19,384 nt of DNA, from NCBI RefSeq assembly GCF_000159955.1, contig NZ_GG695986.1, positions 1 to 19,384 of the forward strand, in the 5' to 3' direction. The position numbers and the translations under genes were made by a program. Shown here piece by piece: positions 14,825 through 19,384 of this stretch (positions within the stretch are counted from its first letter, which is position 1; each line of letters begins with the position of its first letter). Under the pieces are notes generated by a model. That model saw only the letters and a list, made by a program, of their open reading frames with translations, made no database searches and had not been told where the DNA came from. The DNA is from Paenibacillus sp. oral taxon 786 str. D14. Its GTDB lineage: Bacteria; Bacillota; Bacilli; Paenibacillales; Paenibacillaceae.

Positions 14825-14873
14825 GGTTTGTTCCTCCTCCCCCACTCTTCCATATCCAACGGAAGTTTACGGT

Positions 14874-15149
14874 TTAAGCCTCCGGCAGCGTATCCAACGC
14901 AGCATCCAACAGGGTATCAAACCACTCGTCGTCTTCTTCGATCCGTGCGTCAACTTGAAGGAATTGCTCCTCAATGCCAGGTTCGTTGGCATAATGAAGG
15001 CTGTAATCCCAATCGGTTCCCTTCTCACTGTAGAAGGTAATTTCATAAGCTGCCTTATGCGAGCTCACTTCGAAAATGGTTTTGCCGATATAGGAGCCAT
15101 CCTCCTCCCGGCGCATTTCTGCGTGAACAATGGTCAATTCGTTCATCAT
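14874..15149 (-). CDS. Small acidic protein of unknown function
   Basis: A 91-residue, strongly acidic protein (many Glu and Asp, for example RIEEDDEWFDTLLDAA near the C-terminus) with an N-terminal half that looks like alternating beta strands (FEVSSHKAAYEITFYS). I recognise no family. AAAGGAG lies eight bases before ATG ATG at 15149, a convincing initiation site. A promoter is predicted just upstream. It is followed by the AI-2E gene, so the two may be linked in function, but nothing in the sequence says how. Confidence 0.78.
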   Translation of the reverse strand: MMNELTIVHAEMRREEDGSYIGKTIFEVSSHKAAYEITFYSEKGTDWDYSLHYANEPGIEEQFLQVDARIEEDDEWFDTLLDAALDTLPEA

Positions 15150-15187
15150 TTACGTAACTCCTTTTTATGGGACAGTCTCTTTGCAAT

Positions 15188-15215
15188 ATCGTACCATGTT
15201 TTGGGGGAATATCAA
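15188..15215 (-). promoter_or_regulatory. Predicted promoter of the acidic protein / AI-2E genes
   Basis: Minus strand TTGATA (15215-15210), 16 bases, TACGAT (15193-15188). Reasonable sigma-A match. Divergent from the aminopeptidase promoter region. Confidence 0.5.
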
Positions 15216-15247
15216 ATGTAGAAACTAAGGATCGCCTTCGCACGGCA

Positions 15248-15277
15248 TTCCAATTTCGCTGGCAAATGGTGTATGAT
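15248..15277 (+). promoter_or_regulatory. Possible promoter of the aminopeptidase gene
   Basis: TTCCAA (15248-15253), 18 bases, TATGAT (15272-15277). The -10 is good and the -35 weak. It is correctly placed 41 bases before the start codon. Confidence 0.4.
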
Positions 15278-15318
15278 TAAGCATGTAATTAATTCCTAAA
15301 GTTTGGAGGAAACCGTAG

Positions 15319-16551
15319 ATGTCCGATTTTCAAAAGAAACTGGAAAAATATGCTGAACTCGCTGTAAAAATTGGCGTTAACGTTCAACCCGGACAAAATT
15401 TGATTATCAACACGACCATCGATAGCGCGGAGCTCGTCCGGCTTATTGTGAAACAAGCCTATGAAGCCGGCGCTCGCTTTGTTAAAGTCAACTGGAGCGA
15501 CGATGTGGTCACCCGTCTTCGCTATGATATGGCTGCCGAAGAATCTTTCCTGGATGAACCAAAATGGTATGCCGGCGAAATGCTGGAATACGTAGAGAAC
15601 GGTGCAGCGGTGCTGCATGTCATTTCCTCCGACCCTGATCTGCTGAAAGGCGTGTCCACCCAGCGGCTCACCAATCATCAGAAAGCGTACGGCAAAGCGA
15701 TGAGCAAATACCGCGAAATGCAGATGTCCGATAAATTCAGCTGGTCGATCGTGGCAGTTCCTTCCAAGGCTTGGGCGGATAAAGTGTTCCCTAACCTTCC
15801 TGAAGAAGAACGCGTACAAGCGTTGTGGGAAGCAATCTTCCGTACGGTTCGCCTGGATCAACCAGACCCGATCGCCGCTTGGCAGCAACATATCCAGAAC
15901 CTGACGCAAAAATCCGATTACTTAAATGCGAAACGATACAAGAAGCTGCATTACAAAGCGCCTGGGACCGACCTCACCATCGAGCTGCCGGAAGGCCATC
16001 TGTGGGTCGCTGCGGAAAGCATCAACGCCCAAGGCAACACCTTCCTGGCCAACCTGCCAACCGAGGAAGTCTTCACCGCTCCGCTCAAAACTGGGGTAAA
16101 CGGCACGGTCTCCGCAACGAAACCGCTGAGCTACCGCGGCACGATCATCGACCGTTTCTCGTTGACGTTCGAAAACGGCCGCATCGTGGATTACAAAGCC
16201 GAAGTAGGCGCCGATGTCCTTAAACAGCTCGTGGATCTGGACGAAGGTTCGCATTACTTGGGAGAGGTGGCGTTAGTTCCGCATAACTCCCCAATCTCGC
16301 AATCCGGTATTTTGTTCTACAATACGCTGTTTGACGAGAACGCCTCCAACCACCTGGCCATCGGCAATGCCTACGCCTTTAACCTGGAAGGCGGCAAATC
16401 GATGTCCCAGGAAGAACTGGCACAACGCGGTTTGAACTCCAGCTTGGCGCATGAAGACTTTATGGTGGGGTCCGCTGAGATGGATATTTTCGGCATCACT
16501 GCAGACGGCAAGGAAGAACCGATCTTCATTAAAGGCAACTGGGCATTCTAA
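15319..16551 (+). CDS. M29 family aminopeptidase (AmpS/PepS type)
   Basis: A 410-residue metallo-aminopeptidase of clan MQ, family M29, which removes N-terminal residues from peptides in the cytoplasm. All expected metal and catalytic residues are at family positions: E250 (LPTEEVFTAP), E316 (LGEVALVP), H345 (SNHLAIG), Y352 (NAYAF), H378 and D380 (SLAHEDFMVGS). It has the full family length and clean ends. GGAGG lies nine bases before the ATG. Monocistronic: divergent from the acidic protein gene and ended by a strong terminator shared with the convergent membrane protein gene. Bacillus relatives are AmpS and, in lactic acid bacteria, PepS; I leave the symbol open. Confidence 0.94.
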   Translation: MSDFQKKLEKYAELAVKIGVNVQPGQNLIINTTIDSAELVRLIVKQAYEAGARFVKVNWSDDVVTRLRYDMAAEESFLDEPKWYAGEMLEYVENGAAVLHVISSDPDLLKGVSTQRLTNHQKAYGKAMSKYREMQMSDKFSWSIVAVPSKAWADKVFPNLPEEERVQALWEAIFRTVRLDQPDPIAAWQQHIQNLTQKSDYLNAKRYKKLHYKAPGTDLTIELPEGHLWVAAESINAQGNTFLANLPTEEVFTAPLKTGVNGTVSATKPLSYRGTIIDRFSLTFENGRIVDYKAEVGADVLKQLVDLDEGSHYLGEVALVPHNSPISQSGILFYNTLFDENASNHLAIGNAYAFNLEGGKSMSQEELAQRGLNSSLAHEDFMVGSAEMDIFGITADGKEEPIFIKGNWAF

Positions 16552-16560
16552 TCGAAAAAC

Positions 16561-16606
16561 AATAAAACCGGATGCTCTCTATCAATGAGAGTCATCCGGT
16601 TTTATT
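16561..16606. terminator. Bidirectional terminator, aminopeptidase / CNNM protein
   Basis: AATAAAACCGGATG (16561-16574) pairs perfectly with CATCCGGTTTTATT (16593-16606), with an inner CTCTC/GAGAG stem and a one-base bulge. A- and T-rich ends make it work in both directions. Confidence 0.93.
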
Positions 16607-16607
16607 T

Positions 16608-17969
16608 TTAAGCGCCCGCTTCTTCCAACGGCAAGAGCTGCTGGCGAATGAGCTTGACGCGAGAGATGCGTTTGTTGTCGGTTTCCTCCACCACGTACGT
16701 GATTCCGCCGTATTCTACGGTTTGCCCGACCTGCGGAGGCAGGATATCGATCCGTGAATATAACCAACCGCCAATGGTGTCATAATCGTCGGAATCCAGC
16801 TCCAGGCCAAATCGGTCATTGATGGACTCGATCAGCATAAGCCCGTCGATCGAATACACATTCGTGTCCAGCTGCTCGATCCCAGGACGTTCCTCATCGA
16901 ACTCATCCTGAATCTCGCCGACAATCTCCTCGACGATGTCCTCCAACGTAACCATTCCAGAGGTCCCGCCGTATTCATCGATCAAGATCGCGATTTGCGT
17001 TCGTCCCCGCTGCATACGCTTCATCAAATCACTGATCGGGATCGATTCCGGGACGGCCATAATCGGACGAATTAAGTCACGGATATTCCGGTTTTGGGAG
17101 CGGATCAAATCCTTAATATGAATAAATCCGATAATATGATCTTTATCATGATTGCAAACAGGATAACGCGTTCTTGTGCCTTCCAAGGCGATTTCCAGGT
17201 TCTCTTCCAGCGAATGCTGAGTATACAAACAGATCATTTCAGTTCGGGGGATCATAATCTCCCGAGCGGTTGTATCGGCAAACTCAAAAATATTGTCCAC
17301 CAGCGACATTTCCGTGCTGTCGATCAAACCGCTTTCGCTGCTCTCCTTCATCATGACACGGATTTCTTCTTCCGTGTGAAGCGAGTCCTGCTCCGTTACT
17401 GGCGCAATGCGAAACAGTCGCAAGAGACCGGCGGAGAGCCCGTTTAACAGCCAGATGAACGGGTACATTAGCCGGTAAAAGATGCGCATCGGCCAAGCGA
17501 GCCATAACGTGATGGTCTCGGCTTTACGGACAGCGATCGTCTTGGGGGCCAGCTCTCCCAGCACGATATGCAAGATGGCGATCAGGAGAAACGAAACGGC
17601 TAACGAAATGATAAATCCCGGCCTTTCGCCAAAGCCCATCATTTCGAACATCGGCCCTAGAATTCGGGCAACAACGGGTTCGCCGAGCCAGCCGAGCCCA
17701 AGCGAACTGAGGGTTATCCCAACCTGGCAGGCTGACAAATAACCGTCCAGCTTGCTTAACAGCTCTTTCGCGATTATCGCGTTCCTTCGCCCCTCCTCGG
17801 CTAACGCCTCGATGCGGGAGCTCTTCACCTTCACAATGGCAAATTCAGCCGACACAAAAAGTCCGTTAAGCAACACCAATAACACCATGAATCCTACGGA
17901 ATAAAGACTCGGTAAAGGGTCACTCAATACGTTTCCTATTCCCGCCGATCCGGCGGCGAATAGGTGCAC
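16608..17969 (-). CDS. CNNM/CorC (HlyC-type) membrane protein with CBS pair
   Basis: A 453-residue protein often annotated as hemolysin. Order: DUF21/CNNM membrane domain (about 22-200, opening SVGFMVLLVLLNGLFVSAEFAIVKV), a CBS pair (about 215-345, with IMIPRTEM, TRYPVCNHDKDHIIGFIHIKDL and IDEYGGTSGMVTLEDIVEEIVGEI), and a CorC/HlyC C-terminal domain (about 360-445). Relatives handle Mg2+ efflux or tolerance (CNNM, MpfA, YhdP); a true hemolysin role is unlikely. The start is uncertain: GTG 17969 overlaps the last G of a superb AAGGAGG, so it cannot use that site, while an in-frame TTG at 17927 gives MSDPLPSLYSVGFM, but its own ribosome binding site is weak. See the finding on the leader peptide. 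Leader of about 120 bases from an upstream promoter. Confidence 0.9.
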   Translation of the reverse strand: MHLFAAGSAGIGNVLSDPLPSLYSVGFMVLLVLLNGLFVSAEFAIVKVKSSRIEALAEEGRRNAIIAKELLSKLDGYLSACQVGITLSSLGLGWLGEPVVARILGPMFEMMGFGERPGFIISLAVSFLLIAILHIVLGELAPKTIAVRKAETITLWLAWPMRIFYRLMYPFIWLLNGLSAGLLRLFRIAPVTEQDSLHTEEEIRVMMKESSESGLIDSTEMSLVDNIFEFADTTAREIMIPRTEMICLYTQHSLEENLEIALEGTRTRYPVCNHDKDHIIGFIHIKDLIRSQNRNIRDLIRPIMAVPESIPISDLMKRMQRGRTQIAILIDEYGGTSGMVTLEDIVEEIVGEIQDEFDEERPGIEQLDTNVYSIDGLMLIESINDRFGLELDSDDYDTIGGWLYSRIDILPPQVGQTVEYGGITYVVEETDNKRISRVKLIRQQLLPLEEAGA

Positions 17970-18094
17970 CTCCTTCGTGGATTAAAATCATCAGTATTCC
18001 ATTGCATTCCATATAAGAACGACAGCTTTAATTTCCCAAGGGATTCATCTCCTTTATTTCCAAACAGTTACATGCCATATATAAATTCATCTTA

Positions 18095-18122
18095 ATTATA
18101 TTATTATACACTACACAGTCAA
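18095..18122 (-). promoter_or_regulatory. Sigma-A promoter of the CNNM gene
   Basis: Minus strand TTGACT (18122-18117), 16 bases, TATAAT (18100-18095). The transcript would start near 18088 and carry a leader of about 120 bases to 17969. Within it an AAAGGAG (near 18047) is followed only by a few codons and a stop, and I see no clear riboswitch fold. A Mg2+ sensor would be the natural thing to look for. Confidence 0.7.
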
Positions 18123-18171
18123 ACGCTGCGGTATTCCTAGCGAACAGGCGTGGCAGGCTGGAAAAATAAAC

Positions 18172-18202
18172 AAAAAGGCCCCCTTGGAAGTGCAAGGGAA
18201 CC
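18172..18202 (-). terminator. Terminator of cwlJ-gerQ
   Basis: On the minus strand GGTTCCCTTG pairs with CAAGGGGGCC (two G-U pairs) around a six-base loop and is followed by five T. It lies just after the gerQ stop codon. Confidence 0.85.
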
Positions 18203-18211
18203 TGAATGAAT

Positions 18212-18655
18212 TTAACGAGTTGGCGGCGGGGAACCAATCACGCCAGGGTATTGATATATCAGCGGCTCGTCGAACGTAGCGTAGTCGAAATTGACCATCA
18301 GCATCACGGTCCGCACGCCAGTAACCGGATCGCTGATAATGATATGATCGCGTCCGGCGGCTTCCAGTACGCCTTTAAAGACTTTCGCGTTCCATTCGCT
18401 GTTGTTCTCGTAGGTCATGTAGAACGTGCCGACTTTGCCTAAATTCAGACGAAAAATATTTTCAATGTAAGATTGCTCAAAAGCCTGCTGCGGCAACGGC
18501 ATCACCGTTCCACTGGGCGTAATCGGGCTCCCGCTGGCTACTTGCGGCGGCATGCCGGTTCCGGTTGTTTGTGGATATCCTCCTCCTATCGGCATCATCG
18601 GATAAGTACTATGGCCTGCGGGATATGCGGCTTGCCGGAATTGTTGAGTAAACAT
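18212..18655 (-). CDS. gerQ: Spore coat protein GerQ
   Basis: A 147-residue protein. The N-terminal 55 residues are Pro/Gly/Tyr/Gln rich and low complexity, as in coat proteins. The conserved GerQ core follows: QSYIENIFRLNLGKVGTFYMTYENNSEWNAKVFKGVLEAAGRDHIIISDPVTGVRTVMLMV (residues about 61-121), then DYATFDEPLIYQYPG. GerQ (YwdL) sits in the spore coat, is cross-linked by transglutaminase in Bacillus subtilis, and is needed for CwlJ to be placed and to act. AAGGAGG lies ten bases before the ATG. It follows cwlJ by 42 bases, the same pairing as in Bacillus subtilis. The B. subtilis protein is about 181 residues, the difference being in the variable N-terminus. Confidence 0.95.
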   Translation of the reverse strand: MFTQQFRQAAYPAGHSTYPMMPIGGGYPQTTGTGMPPQVASGSPITPSGTVMPLPQQAFEQSYIENIFRLNLGKVGTFYMTYENNSEWNAKVFKGVLEAAGRDHIIISDPVTGVRTVMLMVNFDYATFDEPLIYQYPGVIGSPPPTR

Positions 18656-18697
18656 CTAATCCATTCCTCCTTATGATTAATCAAGCAAATGACAGAG

Positions 18698-19120
18698 TTA
18701 ATAGACGGCTGGGCAATCTTCCGCGGATGGAGCAAAGAAGCAATGCGCCTTAAAGCGGCCGGTATTTTGTTGGTTGTACCAGGTGGCAGGACAATCTTCT
18801 GTCGGCCGGAAAAACCATAACGCATTGGTTGCCGGCCAAATGCGTTCCCCGTTGATCGCGCGCTGCGCCAAGCGGATATCCCGGTCGCGTGCGCGTTGGT
18901 AGAAATATCCCCTCACCGTGGCTTCGAACCCGCCGGGTCTCTGAAACACCATCCGATTCATGTCACGAATATCCCGAAAATCCAGGCAATTCGCCAGGAT
19001 TCGGTTTACGCCGACATTGCCGACCATTAACATGCCCTGTTCGCCTTCTCCTTCCGCTTCCGCGCGCATCAGGCGCGCCAGCAGCCTTACGTCTTCGGAG
19101 TTCGCTTTAATGACGGCCAA
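18698..19120 (-). CDS. cwlJ: Cell wall hydrolase CwlJ (spore cortex lytic)
   Basis: A 140-residue SleB/CwlJ-type hydrolase (Hydrolase_2 domain), which cleaves cortex peptidoglycan during germination and is switched on by Ca2+-dipicolinate. Visible family marks: LARLMRAEAEGEGEQGMLMV (14-33, with the candidate catalytic E21), GNVGVNRI (34-41), GGFEAT, and the C-terminal NALWFFRP and CPATWYNQQNTGRFKAHCFF segments. It is domain only, with no signal peptide or peptidoglycan-binding repeat, which fits CwlJ rather than SleB. The start is TTG with GGAGGAGGAG just upstream. It is paired with gerQ, its localisation partner, and a late mother-cell type promoter lies 33 bases before the start codon. Confidence 0.95.
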   Translation of the reverse strand: MAVIKANSEDVRLLARLMRAEAEGEGEQGMLMVGNVGVNRILANCLDFRDIRDMNRMVFQRPGGFEATVRGYFYQRARDRDIRLAQRAINGERIWPATNALWFFRPTEDCPATWYNQQNTGRFKAHCFFAPSAEDCPAVY

Positions 19121-19152
19121 GTTGGCTCCTCCTCCCTCTTTGCTGAACGGTA

Positions 19153-19181
19153 TATTTTATGTGCATCTGCCTATTTTGGTG
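19153..19181 (-). promoter_or_regulatory. Mother-cell (sigma-K/E type) promoter of cwlJ-gerQ
   Basis: Minus strand CACC (19181-19178), 16 bases, CATAAAATA (19161-19153) fits the sigma-K pattern mACm, N16, CATANNNTA. The -10 also fits sigma-E in part, but no sigma-E -35 is seen at the right distance. Positions 19182-19384 beyond it are AT-rich and I see no gene there, only a short direct repeat (19212-19220 and 19231-19239). Confidence 0.5.
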
Positions 19182-19384
19182 CTAGCATCTGGTAAAAATT
19201 CGGTGTCAAGTCGTGAATGCAAGGTTTTTACGTGAATGCGATTACAATATTGAACATTTCGTGTCTGTTTCTATGGACGCGCTTACATGAATAGCATATA
19301 CTGTAGATAAATAATGTTTTTTTATACGGTTTTGCTTGTTTGTTTATAAAACGGTTGCTTCATTTTACCTTTTAGTCCAGCGGT

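Noticed and set aside
15289..15909. A 206-codon open frame on the minus strand
   Set aside because: Antisense to the M29 aminopeptidase, whose catalytic residues all align; no family resemblance in the shadow.
16608..17969. A hemolysin
   Set aside because: The HlyC/CorC name is historical; the DUF21-CBS-CorC order is that of ion transport or tolerance proteins.
18028..18237. A 69-codon minus-strand frame before the CNNM gene
   Set aside because: It starts inside gerQ, reads through the gerQ terminator and the CNNM promoter, and has no ribosome binding site. Its last 20 codons (MNLYMACNCLEIKEMNPLGN) fall in the leader but lack a ribosome binding site as well.
1..19384. CRISPR array, insertion sequence, prophage or tRNA gene
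   Set aside because: No regularly spaced repeats, transposase or integrase motifs, terminal inverted repeats or tRNA-like cloverleaf ends were seen on either strand.

Overview
The window looks like chromosomal DNA of an endospore-forming, low-to-mid GC Firmicute, most likely a Paenibacillaceae member. The evidence is an H-type small acid-soluble spore protein, a cwlJ-gerQ spore coat/germination pair, a T-box leader on leuA, and strong AGGAGG ribosome binding sites throughout. Two genes are confidently called with TTG starts (the catE-like dioxygenase and cwlJ), a third start (the ACT protein) is re-assigned to TTG, and most products match Bacillus/Paenibacillus families. I see no tRNA, rRNA, CRISPR array, insertion sequence or phage module.

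Layout. Positions 1-400 hold sspH and a terminator shared with the convergent leuA. Positions 416-2353 (minus strand) are a stand-alone leuA preceded by a textbook promoter and a leucine (CUC) T-box. Positions 2373-6663 (minus) form a tight four-gene operon: ACT-domain protein, PFL/UPF0210 protein, TetM/EF-G-like GTPase and a small lipoprotein. Positions 6660-7288 hold a MerR regulator with two divergent promoters of the MerR-activated type (19-bp spacers). The outward promoter now leads only to a nine-codon start of a lost gene that runs into the 3' end of a BCCT osmolyte transporter. Positions 8996-11241 carry a GNAT acetyltransferase, a CatE-like ring-cleaving dioxygenase and a YwnA-type Rrf2 repressor; a shared TGTAA-N9-TTACA operator lies over both the repressor and the dioxygenase promoters. 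Positions 11286-12637 carry an AIM24-family protein and an isochorismatase-like cysteine hydrolase. Positions 12756-13150 are a wreck: the start of a second MerR gene joined out of frame to the C-terminal part of a thioredoxin. Positions 13167-15215 (minus) hold a protein with two AbrB-like motifs, an AI-2E family membrane protein and a small acidic protein. An M29 aminopeptidase (plus) and a CNNM/CorC-type membrane protein (minus) converge on a shared terminator at 16561-16606. Positions 18172-19181 (minus) carry cwlJ-gerQ behind a late mother-cell type promoter.

How the parts work together. The window is mostly housekeeping plus spore genes, with three small regulatory circuits readable in the DNA: tRNA-Leu control of leuA, Rrf2 autorepression linked to the dioxygenase, and a MerR thiol/electrophile-type switch whose target has been lost. 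The two deletion scars (7340-7367 and about 12860) both involve MerR loci. The least understood coherent unit is the ACT-PFL-GTPase-lipoprotein operon.
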